A DNA stretch of 64,000 bases from Halobaculum sp. MBLA0147 (GTDB lineage Archaea; Halobacteriota; Halobacteria; Halobacteriales; Haloferacaceae). The stretch is from assembly GCF_041361345.1 (NCBI RefSeq), contig NZ_JBGKAD010000001.1:744001-808000 (forward strand), written 5' to 3'. Under the pieces are notes generated by a model. The model was not told the origin of the DNA and ran no database searches. It worked only from the letters and a program-made list of their open reading frames with translations. This document shows positions 1-8,584 of the stretch, one piece after another (within the stretch, counting starts at the first letter, position 1; every line of letters starts with the position of its first letter). The translations under genes were made by a program, and so were the position numbers.

Positions 1-1
1 G

Positions 2-1594
2 GAGGTCGCACTGGATCGAGTCGCGTTCCTGAGTGCCACCCCAGACGACCGACAAGAACGCCTGTTCGCCGACGCGATGGCGGCACCCTACCACCGCGTG
101 ACCGAGGGGACGACGGACGAGCGGCGAGCGTTCCTCGACGACCCGGGCGACGCGTTCCAGCCGGTCATGCCACCGGTGGAGTTGGACGTGCGGACTGCCC
201 CGACGTTCGGCACGGCCGACGTGTTGTTGGACGACGACCGCGAGGACTTGCTGTCGTTCTGTGCGGGCGACCGGACGGACCGTGACGGCCACGACAAGGT
301 GGCGGTCGTTCTCGACGGCGTCCACGAGGTCCAGCGGGTCCACGAGTTCCTCGCGGCCGAGCTGGACTGCCGTGTCGAGCGGATCGACGGGTTCCGCGGG
401 GAGGAGAAGAGCCGGAAACTCAGAGAGTTCGACGTACTCGTGAGCAACGCGGCAGTCGAGGTCGGCGTGGACTTCGAACTCGACCGCCTGCTGTTCGCGG
501 GTCACCGGAAGTCGAGTTTCCTCCAGCGACTCGGACGACTGCGGAGTCGCTCGGACGTGTGCGAGGCTCGGTGTTACGTTCCACGTCCCGTCGGGACGAC
601 ACTCTGTGAGCACGAGGCCGTCGCGGACGGAGCAGTGACACGGAGAGACTTCGACGACGTGCTCGCCGCCGCGTTCCCGGAGCCACGTCGGCCGGCGTCG
701 TTCGACTGGCGGTACTCCGGACCCGAGGCGGTCCACCACCTCGAGGACCGTGTCGGAGACGCCCGTCCGGATCGACGAGAGACGATCGCTCACCGCGGGC
801 GAGCACGGATCGACCGTCACTTCGTGGAGCCGTTCGACGACCTCGCCGACGCCGACCTTGACCGGGCGACCGACACCGTCGACTGGCGGACACTGGAACG
901 GCTCCAGTGGTACCGTGGTGACTCGATCCAGGCGCTGGTGTACGATCGGACCGGTGACGGCGACGGCGTCGTGCGAGCCTACGACGTGTTCTACCTCCTC
1001 CGGTACGGACGGGTCACCTTCCACGACCGCGAGACGTTCGAGCGGATCGTCCCCGACGACGAGCAGGCGACCGTGGATCGACTCGCACGGTACGTCGACG
1101 GGTTCTGTACCTTCGACGGCACGATCGAGACGACCGACGAGGGGTACGGACGGAGCGTCTCGTTCGCCGGGCCACGGCTCGGTACCCAGTTGCGCGAGGG
1201 TGGCGGGAAGCCGAGAGTGTTCGGCGGGCTCCAGGTTCGTGTCGACACCGAGCCGGGGCTGCCGAGCGTCGACGGCGTCGAGTGTTTCAACGACCGTCTG
1301 CGTTCGCGTCGCGACAGACTCGGGCCGGCCGCCGGCATCCTCGGCCACGCCGTCCCGAAGCGGCCGGCCGTCGTCACCCAACAGTACGGCCTCGACGACT
1401 TCTTCTTCCTCTACCCGGTCACGGCGCAAGGCGAGTCGGGGAGTCTCGCACTGGGGACCGACGCGTTGTACCTCCACTGTCACCAGTGCGAGGCCGAGGC
1501 CGACGACACCTCGGACGACGACGACCTGATCGGCGGCGTCGGCGACGGTGGTGACTGGTCGATCGGCGGCGTCGGCGACGGTGGTGACTGGTAG
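2..1594 (+). CDS. cas3: CRISPR helicase Cas3, C-terminal part (type I-D-like), truncated by window edge
   Basis: Open from the first base, so the N-terminus with the Walker motifs lies outside. The reading frame starts with helicase motif III (LSATP, bases 29-43). The second RecA lobe follows, with LDGVHEVQRV, then AVEVGVDFELDRLLFAG and motif VI QRLGRLRSR near base 540. The GVDF...SFLQRLGRLR block resembles the Cas3' helicase of type I-D more than the QAAGRCNR-type motif VI of I-B Cas3; the 37-38 nt repeats downstream agree. About 530 residues are visible after motif III, with no HD nuclease domain in view. The protein ends in an 11-residue tandem duplication. It would unwind DNA during interference. 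Stop codon lies inside cas4, so the genes are translationally coupled. I-B is the alternative; the effector genes upstream would decide. Confidence 0.85.
   Translation, partial: EVALDRVAFLSATPDDRQERLFADAMAAPYHRVTEGTTDERRAFLDDPGDAFQPVMPPVELDVRTAPTFGTADVLLDDDREDLLSFCAGDRTDRDGHDKVAVVLDGVHEVQRVHEFLAAELDCRVERIDGFRGEEKSRKLREFDVLVSNAAVEVGVDFELDRLLFAGHRKSSFLQRLGRLRSRSDVCEARCYVPRPVGTTLCEHEAVADGAVTRRDFDDVLAAAFPEPRRPASFDWRYSGPEAVHHLEDRVGDARPDRRETIAHRGRARIDRHFVEPFDDLADADLDRATDTVDWRTLERLQWYRGDSIQALVYDRTGDGDGVVRAYDVFYLLRYGRVTFHDRETFERIVPDDEQATVDRLARYVDGFCTFDGTIETTDEGYGRSVSFAGPRLGTQLREGGGKPRVFGGLQVRVDTEPGLPSVDGVECFNDRLRSRRDRLGPAAGILGHAVPKRPAVVTQQYGLDDFFFLYPVTAQGESGSLALGTDALYLHCHQCEAEADDTSDDDDLIGGVGDGGDWSIGGVGDGGDW
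1528..1593 (+). repeat. 33-bp tandem duplication at the cas3 end/cas4 start
   Basis: Two adjacent 33-bp units (1528-1560 and 1561-1593) are identical over 32 positions and differ only at the last base. In cas3 they encode the repeated peptide IGGVGDGGDW. In the cas4 frame each copy carries a GTG-GTG pair, so the candidate start codons of cas4 (1548/1551 and 1581/1584) are duplicated too. Confidence 0.95.
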
Positions 1595-2228
1595 TGACCG
1601 CGTCCAGTTTAGAGACGAACTCGTCCACGTCAGCGCGCTCAACGAGTACGTCTACTGTCCAAGGCGGTTCTACTACCAGCGGTACCACGACGAGATCGGG
1701 AGGCCGTACGAACTCGTCGACGGCCGGTCGAAACACGACGGCCAGGCCCGTCGTGGCGGCTGGGTTCGCGAGCGGTACTTCCGTTCCGAGGACCTGGGAC
1801 TGCACGGGAAACTCGACCTGATCGAGAGCGACGGCGACGTACTCACGCCGGTCGAGCGGAAGCGTGCCGAGAGCGAGACCTACTTCGCGAGCGACGAAGT
1901 CCAACTGGCCGGCTACTGTATGCTACTGGAGGCGGTGACCGGGGAGCCGGTCAACGTCGGGTACGTCTACCTCTACTCGACGGACGAACGCCACAGCGTC
2001 CGGATCACCGACCGCCACCGGGAGACGGTCCACGAGATCGTCTCCCAGATCGAGTCGATGCGTGTCGATACGATCCCACCACTCACCGACAACCCGAGCA
2101 AGTGCGAGGCCTGTTCGGCTCGCACCTACTGCATGCCCGAAGAGACGGCTCGACTGGAACCCGAGCGCGCTCGCGGCACTGGCTGGGAGAATCCCGACGC
2201 CGTCTCGCTCGGGGGTGAGGAGTCGTGA
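1584..2228 (+). CDS. cas4: CRISPR adaptation nuclease Cas4
   Basis: RecB-like nuclease that trims prespacers and helps choose PAM-flanked ends before Cas1-Cas2 integration. Four cysteines for an iron-sulfur cluster are visible (with this start: C25 in YVYCPRRFYY, then C174, C177 and C183). The nuclease core shows GKLDLIES, PVERKRAE and QLAGYCMLLE, the usual D...ExK...QxxxY pattern. About 214 residues, normal for the family. Start is uncertain: GTG codons at 1548, 1551, 1581 and 1584 are all in frame because the region is duplicated. I chose 1584 because family members begin shortly before the HVSALNEY block and because it overlaps the cas3 stop. The stop overlaps the cas1 GTG by 4 bases. Confidence 0.92.
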   Translation: MTGSDRVQFRDELVHVSALNEYVYCPRRFYYQRYHDEIGRPYELVDGRSKHDGQARRGGWVRERYFRSEDLGLHGKLDLIESDGDVLTPVERKRAESETYFASDEVQLAGYCMLLEAVTGEPVNVGYVYLYSTDERHSVRITDRHRETVHEIVSQIESMRVDTIPPLTDNPSKCEACSARTYCMPEETARLEPERARGTGWENPDAVSLGGEES

Positions 2229-3220
2229 AGTCTCCCGAGGGGATGTTCGACGAGTCGGTGGTGTTCGTCACCACGCAGGGTGCACAGATCCGGACGGACG
2301 GCGGCCGTGTCGTCGTCTGGGACGTGGACGGCGACGACGGGGAACTCGCGACGTTCCCGATCGAGAAACTGGACACGATCAACGTGTTCGGTGGGGTCAA
2401 CTTCTCGACGCCGTTCGTCGCCGAGGCGAACGACCACGGGATCGTGTTGAACTACTTCACACAGCACGGAGACTACCGCGGGAGTTTCGTCCCCGAACGG
2501 AACACGATCGCCGAGGTGCGGCGGGCACAGTACGCGTTGGGCGACGAGGGTGAACTCGCGATCGCGCGGGCGATGATCGCCGCGAAGATTCGCAACGCTC
2601 GCACGCTCCTCGCGCGGAAGGGTGTCACCGGCACGGAGTTCCTCGCGGATCTCCAAGCGCGGGCCAGAGAGGCCGGGAGTGCCGACGACCTCCGCGGGAC
2701 CGAAGGCGAGGCAGCCGAGCGGTACTTCTCCCGGCTCGACGAGACGCTGACGGACGGCTGGACGTTCGAGTCGCGGTCGAAACGCCCACCGGAGGATCAC
2801 GTCAACTCGTTGCTGTCGCTGACGTACGTGATGGTGAAAAACGAGGTGTTGGCCGCGTTGCGGCAGTACAACCTCGATCCGTTCCTCGGCGTGCTCCACG
2901 CCGACCGGCACGGTCGCCCGTCGCTCGCGTTGGACCTCCAAGAGGAGTTCCGCCCGATCTTCTGTGACGCGTTCGTCACCCGGCTGGTGAATCGCGGGAC
3001 GATCCAGCACGACCAGTTCACGGCGGACAACCACCTCGCGGACGACGCCTTCCAGACGTACCTCGGGAAGTTCGACGACTACATGCAAGAGCAGTTCACG
3101 CACCCGTACTTCGAGTACGAGGTGACGCGCCGGAAGGCGATCCGCCAGCAGGCGATCCTGTTGCGGAAGGCGATCACGGGCGAGTTGGACGAGTACCACG
3201 CGCTGGAGGTGTCGAAGTAG
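2225..3220 (+). CDS. cas1: CRISPR integrase Cas1
   Basis: Metal-dependent integrase that, with Cas2, inserts spacers at the leader-repeat junction. 331 residues: an N-terminal beta domain (about 1-75) and a C-terminal helical catalytic domain. Likely metal ligands are E207 (in MVKNEVL), H225 (in GVLHADRHG) and D237 (in ALDLQEEFRP). Starts with GTG in a GTGA overlap with the cas4 stop and ends in a one-base overlap with the cas2 GTG, so cas4-cas1-cas2 are one translational unit. Nothing suggests damage; all catalytic blocks are intact, so adaptation is probably still possible. Confidence 0.97.
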   Translation: MKSPEGMFDESVVFVTTQGAQIRTDGGRVVVWDVDGDDGELATFPIEKLDTINVFGGVNFSTPFVAEANDHGIVLNYFTQHGDYRGSFVPERNTIAEVRRAQYALGDEGELAIARAMIAAKIRNARTLLARKGVTGTEFLADLQARAREAGSADDLRGTEGEAAERYFSRLDETLTDGWTFESRSKRPPEDHVNSLLSLTYVMVKNEVLAALRQYNLDPFLGVLHADRHGRPSLALDLQEEFRPIFCDAFVTRLVNRGTIQHDQFTADNHLADDAFQTYLGKFDDYMQEQFTHPYFEYEVTRRKAIRQQAILLRKAITGELDEYHALEVSK

Positions 3221-3492
3221 TGCACCTCCTCGTGGCCTACGACGTGAGCGACGACGCGAACCGGCGGCGGGTGTACCGGACGCTCCAACGCTACGGCGCC
3301 TGGAAGCAGTACTCCGTGTTCGAACTGGAAGTGTCGAAGACCGAGCGCGTAGAGCTAGAAGACGAGTTGGCGGACGAAATCGACGCCGACGACGGCGACC
3401 GCGTGAAGCTCTACCGACTGTGTGCGAGCTGTGAGTCCGAGACGACCACCCTGGGTGCCGAGCCCGCCGACGAGCAGTCGAACGTGGTCTGA
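3220..3492 (+). CDS. cas2: CRISPR adaptation protein Cas2
   Basis: Small dimeric protein that bridges two Cas1 dimers in the integration complex. 90 residues with the ferredoxin-like fold signature: HLLVAYDVSDDANRRRVYR at the N-terminus with the conserved Asp, and RVKLYRLCASC as the later strand. GTG start overlaps the cas1 stop. Last gene of the cas operon; the leader and array follow in the same direction. Confidence 0.97.
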   Translation: MHLLVAYDVSDDANRRRVYRTLQRYGAWKQYSVFELEVSKTERVELEDELADEIDADDGDRVKLYRLCASCESETTTLGAEPADEQSNVV

Positions 3493-3610
3493 TCCGCCCG
3501 GTTACGTGGACCTTTTTGAAGGCTCTGTACGGCGGGGGTCCACGTAACCAGCCCTTCGCGTGCGGTGTGCAGAGAAAGCTATAGGTGGTGTGCGGCGTAT
3601 ATCACCCCCT
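3493..3610 (+). promoter_or_regulatory. CRISPR leader with a perfect inverted repeat
   Basis: The 118 bases between cas2 and the first repeat hold no gene. They contain GGTTACGTGGACC (3500-3512) and its exact reverse complement GGTCCACGTAACC (3537-3549), separated by 24 bases that include a T-run. AT-richer stretches that could act as the array TATA box are GCTATAGG (about 3575-3582) and GTATATCA (about 3594-3601); the first is at the better distance from the first repeat. Assigned as leader because it adjoins cas2, the array reads onward in the same direction, and the degenerate repeat is at the far end. Confidence 0.8.
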
Positions 3611-6062
3611 GTCGCAGCGGCCCAGGAAACCCATCTCGGGATTGAAACAGGACGACGACGGAGAGACGGAGGTGGCCGGATGGTCGCAGCGGCCCAGGAA
3701 ACCCATCTCGGGATTGAAACGAGACGACGAACCTCACGCAGGGGGACGCGTTCTACGTCGCAGCGGCCCAGGAAACCCATCTCGGGATTGAAACAGTCAG
3801 AGGGCTCGTCAGTCACGTCTCCGGGCACGTCGCAGCGGCCCAGGAAACCCATCTCGGGATTGAAACAAGAACGCAGAAGCGACCCCGGTCGCCACGACCC
3901 GTCGCAGCGGCCCAGGAAACCCATCTCGGGATTGAAACAACCCCGCGGCGAAGCCGACACCGACCCCGACCGCCAGGTCGCAGCGGCCCAGGAAACCCAT
4001 CTCGGGATTGAAACGGAGACACAGGTCGGGCGCGCCGCGCGCGAACAGCTGATGTCGCAGCGGCCCAGGAAACCCATCTCGGGATTGAAACAGGTGCGTG
4101 AGCGTGTTGGAGGTGAGGAGTCGTGAGGTCGCAGCGGCCCAGGAAACCCATCTCGGGATTGAAACCGTGCCGCTCGCGTCCGTCCACGCGATCGTGACCC
4201 GGTCGCAGCGGCCCAGGAAACCCATCTCGGGATTGAAACGATCTCCACGACACGGCGTCCGTACGGCGTGATCGTCGCAGCGGCCCAGGAAACCCATCTC
4301 GGGATTGAAACAGGTCGTCTCACTGACCCACACCGTCCAGAAGGAGCGTCGCAGCGGCCCAGGAAACCCATCTCGGGATTGAAACCGGGCGAGGTGATGG
4401 GGGACGACTACAAGATCGGCCTGGTCGCAGCGGCCCAGGAAACCCATCTCGGGATTGAAACGGCAAAACGTACGTCCGTGACCAGCCCGGTGGCGAGTCG
4501 CAGCGGCCCAGGAAACCCATCTCGGGATTGAAACGGCAACACGGCCGGCCCCGGCGTCGGTGACGACTCGGTCGCAGCGGCCCAGGAAACCCATCTCGGG
4601 ATTGAAACAGGTAGCCGCCGCCCGCCACGGCCGCCTTCACGGCCGTCGCGACGGGGAGGAAACCCATCTCGGGATTGAAACAGGAGTTGTGCAGACGCTA
4701 CTCGAAGATCTCGAAGGTCGCGACGGGGAGGAAACCCATCTCGGGATTGAAACTGAGCGACGACGTGAGCGTCGTCTCGGCGCTGCGTCGCGACGGGGAG
4801 GAAACCCATCTCGGGATTGAAACGCCGCGCCGTCGACGACGACGACCTCGTGACGGTCGGTCGCGACGGGGAGGAAACCCATCTCGGGATTGAAACTCCA
4901 TCTCCTGCAACATGTCTCGGATCGCGTGGAACGGTCGCGACGGGGAGGAAACCCATCTCGGGATTGAAACACGGCCAGTTGCAAGAGATCGGGAAGATCG
5001 TCGTGACGTCGCGACGGGGAGGAAACCCACCTCGGGATTGAAACACGTACGACGTGTTCCCGTTTTGCCGGATCGGTCGCGTCGCGACGGGGAGGAAACC
5101 CACCTCGGGATTGAAACAGCGTCTGCTCCACGCGTCGGCGGCTGAGCGACCGTCGCGACGGGGAGGAAACCCACCTCGGGATTGAAACCGGGGAGACGGT
5201 GATCGTCGCCGCCACGCTCGGGGTCGCGACGGGGAGGAAACCCACCTCGGGATTGAAACCGTACCTGGATCTCGTCGTCCTGCCGCACCGGCTGGTCGCG
5301 ACGGGGAGGAAACCCACCTCGGGATTGAAACAGGGTCTTCCGGAGCAGTTCGTGACTCGACCGACCGGCCGGGTCGCGACGGGGAGGAAACCCACCTCGG
5401 GATTGAAACCTGGCGGGAGTGACCTTTCCCAGAAACGTGGGGTGTCGCGACGGGGAGGAAACCCACCTCGGGATTGAAACGCCTCGGCATCGGTGCGACG
5501 CAGCTGGGCGCGGCCGTCGCGACGGGGAGGAAACCCACCTCGGGATTGAAACTCGCTCTCGTGGGGGTTGTCGTCGCGGGTCCGGGCATCGTCGCGACGG
5601 GGAGGAAACCCACCTCGGGATTGAAACCGTTCACTCTCGGCCTGTTCTTCGGCCTCGGCGAGGAGGTCGCGACGGGGAGGAAACCCACCTCGGGATTGAA
5701 ACAACGCCAGCGCGTCCGTCCCGAGTTGCGGGAGCCACGTCGCGACGGGGAGGAAACCCACCTCGGGATTGAAACCGGACCTCCGTCGTGGGTTCGTCGC
5801 GATCGCGGTCGTGTCGCGACGGGGAGGAAACCCACCTCGGGATTGAAACACGGCACGCTCGAGGGGACGGGTTTCCGGGTCAAAATGTCGCGACGGGGAG
5901 GAAACCCACCTCGGGATTGAAACTCGACGCTCGCCGATCGGTTGGAATCGGAGTTGCAGGAGTCGCGACGGGGAGGAAACCCACCTCGGGATTGAAACCG
6001 CTGGGTGAAGTCCGACAGCGTCACGCGGTCGAGTCGCGACGGGGAGGAAACCCACCTCGGGA
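3611..6062 (+). CRISPR. CRISPR array: 34 repeats, 33 spacers, three repeat versions
   Basis: Fourteen 38-nt repeats of version A (first at 3611-3648, last at 4571-4608) begin GTCGCAGCGGCCCAGG. Five 37-nt repeats of version B (4645-4681 to 4934-4970) begin GTCGCGACGGGGAGG. Fourteen full repeats of version C (5008-5044 to 5962-5998) equal B except CCCACCTC for CCCATCTC. The final copy (6033-6062) is cut after 30 bases. All full repeats end GGGATTGAAAC, giving an 8-nt ATTGAAAC crRNA handle if Cas6 cuts before it. The CCC...GGG stem sits just upstream of the handle, and the T/C change falls in its loop. Spacers are 33-41 nt, mostly 34-38, and none repeats another. Repeat length and 3' end agree with type I-D, though related I-B repeats cannot be excluded. 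Confidence 0.99.
6033..6062 (+). repeat. Truncated leader-distal CRISPR repeat
   Basis: Matches version C for its first 30 bases and then departs (ACCCGAG instead of ATTGAAAC). The Cas6 hairpin base and the handle are lost, so spacer 33 (5999-6032) would have an unprocessed 3' flank. It marks the old end of the array and confirms the orientation. Confidence 0.93.
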
Positions 6063-6319
6063 CCCGAGACGGAACCCACGGACTGACCATCACTCGAGAA
6101 CAGTCCATCCCCTCCAGATAGAGAACTCCTCCGAGCCACTGCTGTACCGCTCACCCTCGGCCACAGGTGACGGAGAACTAACACGTAACGTACCACAACG
6201 TTTTTCCCGCTCGCTACACGAGAGACGAACACGACTCTCCGGGGTCGTCACTCCACGCGCAGTAGAAGTGGCGAGGGTGTTAGGGCACCCTCACCGGGGT
6301 GTCGTAGGACCGAACACCC
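6063..6319. other. Intergenic region after the array
   Basis: No convincing gene. AACGTTTTTCCCG near 6195-6210 is promoter-like. GAGGGTG and CACCCTC form a 7-bp hairpin near 6274-6293, shortly before the start of the following gene. Confidence 0.4.
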
Positions 6320-6721
6320 ATGTGTGAATCCGACTCGCCGTCACAAGAGCGTGACGGACAGCCTGCCGCACAGGACACAGAGACGACCGCGACCGACGAC
6401 GCCCGCGGCTCCGAGCGACTGGCGACGACGTTCGACGCCCTCGCGACAGAAGTCCCGGAGCAGACGGCACTCCCCGACCGGCGACGCGACGCACTCGCCG
6501 ACCTGTGCCGTCGCGTCGCGAGCACACTCCGGCGTGACGACGCACTCGGACCCGTGGACGCGCTGGCGACGGAGGCCGTCGAGGCCGTCGGCGATCTGGG
6601 CGACGAGCGCGACACCGGCGCGGCGACCCGTCGCGACGGCGACGCCGCCGCCCGCCGCGAGGCCGCAGACGTACTGTTCCAACTCCTGACGGCCGTCGAG
6701 GAGACGCGGACGCTGCGGTAG
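6320..6721 (+). CDS. Small acidic protein of unknown function
   Basis: 133 residues, not recognised. Chosen over the opposite-strand readings because the composition is acidic and Ala-rich as expected for a haloarchaeal cytosolic protein. Residues 1-35 are disordered-looking (Ser, Asp, Gln, Thr). Residues 35-130 look like two or three amphipathic helices (for example ALADLCRRVASTLRR and REAADVLFQLLTAVEE). No signal peptide, membrane segment or Cys pair. It lies between the CRISPR array and the convergent cbf5 gene and may belong with neither; a CRISPR role would be pure speculation. Confidence 0.6.
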   Translation: MCESDSPSQERDGQPAAQDTETTATDDARGSERLATTFDALATEVPEQTALPDRRRDALADLCRRVASTLRRDDALGPVDALATEAVEAVGDLGDERDTGAATRRDGDAAARREAADVLFQLLTAVEETRTLR

Positions 6722-6840
6722 CGCCCGCCACTCGACGGCTCGCGCTCGCGACACGAGTCAGACTCTCGACACGATCCGTCGAACGGCGAGAGCACCCGCC
6801 AGAACGACTCACGCCGAACGCGACGCCACCGCCCGCAGCC

Positions 6841-7893
6841 TCACACCAGTACGCGTTCTAACGACACGACTTCCCCGGAATCGGCGCTGGGGTCGCCGAC
6901 GAGCGTCCCGAGACAGACGGCCGCCCCCTGCGGCGTGAGACAGACCACGAGATCACCCTGCGTCGGCTCCGCAGCAGCGTCGTCACCCGCACCACCGGCA
7001 CCGTCACCCGCACCACCGGCACCGTCACCCGCACCACCGGCACCGTCACCCGCACCACCGGCACCGTCACCCGCACCACCGGCACCGTCACCCGCACCAC
7101 CGGCACCGTCACCCGTGCCACCCTCGCCGACTCGTACCGGCTCCGGCGCGGGGTCGACGGCCAACACGCCGGGGGCGTACACCGGCGCGCCCTGGGCCAC
7201 CTCGCGGGCGGCGTTCTCCGGGATCGTCACCCGCGGGAGGTGTCGCAGCGCACGCTCGGCGGGTGCGACCGCCTCGGCCAGCGGGTCTGACTCACCCTCG
7301 TCGTCGAACGCCAGCGCGTCCGCGAACTCGTGGATCGTCACGAGGTCGCGGTCGTCGAACGGGTCCGTCCCGACCCGCCGCAGGTTCCCCATGTGCGCGC
7401 CGGTGCCCAGCGCCAACCCGAGATCGTGACACAGCTTCCGCACGTAGGTGCCCGACTCACAGCGAATCCGCAACAGCACCTGCCGGTCGCTGTGGTCCAA
7501 CACCTCCAGGTCGTACACCGAGCGCGTCCGCAGGCGTCGCCGGACGGCGGACTTCCGCGGGGGTTTCTGGTACAGTTCCGTCTCGAACGCGGCGAGCACC
7601 GACTCGAGATCCGCCGGCGCCGAGCGGTGGAGTTCCAACACGGCGACGTACGTCTTCGCACCCTCGAGGAACACCTGCGCGAGCCGTGTCGCGTCGCCCA
7701 AGAGAATCGGCAGACACCCCGTCACCTTGGGGTCGAGCGTCCCCGCGTGGGCGGCGCGGTCGACACCCGCGAGGTCGCGGACCCACGCCGTCACCTCGTG
7801 GGCGGAGGGGCCGGGCGGCTTGTCGAGGTTGACGACGCCGAAGGAGAGCGTCTCGCGGGGCGAGCGGTCCGACGGGGCGGGACGCAGTGGCAT
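6841..7893 (-). CDS. cbf5: H/ACA RNA-guided pseudouridine synthase Cbf5 (TruB family) with low-complexity insert
   Basis: Catalytic subunit of the archaeal H/ACA RNP; also able to make Psi55 in tRNA. The catalytic domain holds HAGTLDPKVTG with the nucleophile D54, LYQKPPRKSAVRRR and RCESGTYVRKLCHDLG. A C-terminal PUA domain (about 235-350) is interrupted by about 45 residues of GDGAGGA repeated six times (bases 6982-7107), followed by GDLVVCLTPQGAAVCLG where PUA resumes. Such an insert is not part of the family. Start ATG at 7893 is one base from the cmk stop, so cmk-cbf5 are one operon, as in many archaea. Confidence 0.95.
   Translation of the reverse strand: MPLRPAPSDRSPRETLSFGVVNLDKPPGPSAHEVTAWVRDLAGVDRAAHAGTLDPKVTGCLPILLGDATRLAQVFLEGAKTYVAVLELHRSAPADLESVLAAFETELYQKPPRKSAVRRRLRTRSVYDLEVLDHSDRQVLLRIRCESGTYVRKLCHDLGLALGTGAHMGNLRRVGTDPFDDRDLVTIHEFADALAFDDEGESDPLAEAVAPAERALRHLPRVTIPENAAREVAQGAPVYAPGVLAVDPAPEPVRVGEGGTGDGAGGAGDGAGGAGDGAGGAGDGAGGAGDGAGGAGDGAGGAGDDAAAEPTQGDLVVCLTPQGAAVCLGTLVGDPSADSGEVVSLERVLV
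6982..7107 (-). repeat. 21-bp tandem repeat, six perfect copies, inside cbf5
   Basis: Unit begins GTCACCCGCACCACC on the plus strand; copies start at 6982, 7003, 7024, 7045, 7066 and 7087, with a degenerate seventh at 7108. The period keeps the frame and encodes a seven-residue Gly/Ala/Asp unit. The perfect identity suggests recent expansion by slippage. Confidence 0.97.
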
Positions 7894-7894
7894 G

Positions 7895-8473
7895 TCAGAA
7901 GTCGTAGCGGACGCCGGTGATCGGTTCCTTCCCCTCGTCCGTCGCGGGGTCGTAGGCGTCGACCGCCCGGATCAGGAGGTCGGGGACGGTCTCCTCGCTC
8001 CACCGGCCGGTGTTGACGACGAGGTCGTAGATGGACCGGTCGCCGATGTCGATGTCGTAGTACTCCGCGTACCGTTTCGCCTCGCTCTCCTCGCGGCGGC
8101 GCGTCTCCTCGCGGGCGACGGCGAAGTCCTTCTCCTCGCGGTCGGTGATCCGCTCGACGCGCACGTCCAGTGGGGCGTCGAGCCAGATCCGCAGGTCGGC
8201 GTGCTCACCCGCCAGCCAGCCGGCGAGTCGCGACTCCAACACCAACTGTTCGCCCTCGACGGCGTGCTCGCGGAGACGCCGGTCGAGGTCGCGGTCGATC
8301 TGGTCGTCGTCCTCGGCGAGTTCGTTGAACTCGACCGGCGAGAGCCCACGCTCGGCAGCCATCTCCCGGAAGGTGTCTCCCCCGGAGACGTGGTCGAAGC
8401 CGAACTCCTCGGCGATCCGCGCCGCCGTCGTCGACTTGCCACTCCCCGGTGGCCCGGAGATCGTGACCAACAT
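7895..8473 (-). CDS. cmk: Cytidylate kinase, archaeal type
   Basis: Phosphorylates CMP/dCMP to the diphosphate. Start placed at ATG 8473 so that the protein begins [15 protein letters not shown] with the P-loop at residues 7-15, as in archaeal Cmk; an upstream in-frame ATG would add only five residues (MWSGG). Later blocks are [11 protein letters not shown] (NMP binding), [13 protein letters not shown] and the lid region [20 protein letters not shown] with [10 protein letters not shown]. 192 residues, normal. Followed by cbf5 one base away. Confidence 0.95.
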   Translation of the reverse strand: MLVTISGPPGSGKSTTAARIAEEFGFDHVSGGDTFREMAAERGLSPVEFNELAEDDDQIDRDLDRRLREHAVEGEQLVLESRLAGWLAGEHADLRIWLDAPLDVRVERITDREEKDFAVAREETRRREESEAKRYAEYYDIDIGDRSIYDLVVNTGRWSEETVPDLLIRAVDAYDPATDEGKEPITGVRYDF

Positions 8474-8584
8474 ACCACCACTCCACACGGTCGGTACAAG
8501 TGACTGTCCATCTACCGAGACGGCGACAGGTTCGCGAACGGCGACGGCGACAGGTTCGCGAAGAACGCCAGCCTAGCGGTGGCG

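Noticed and set aside
3560-4126. Reading the array as separate A-type and B/C-type arrays joined by deletion
   Set aside because: There is no leader or spacer-length anomaly at 4609-4644, and A shares the CATCTC state with B, so stepwise change in one array is simpler; kept as an alternative only.
4092-4127. Spacer 7 shares GGTGAGGAGTCGTGA with the cas4-cas1 junction (about 2214-2228), possible self-target
   Set aside because: Only about 15 bases match, and the string is a ribosome-site plus stop/start combination common in haloarchaeal genes; the spacer probably comes from a similar gene junction elsewhere.
3502-6327. Long open frames on both strands through the CRISPR array (up to 566 codons)
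   Set aside because: They translate the repeat periodically; the repeats lack stop codons and no protein-like sequence is present.
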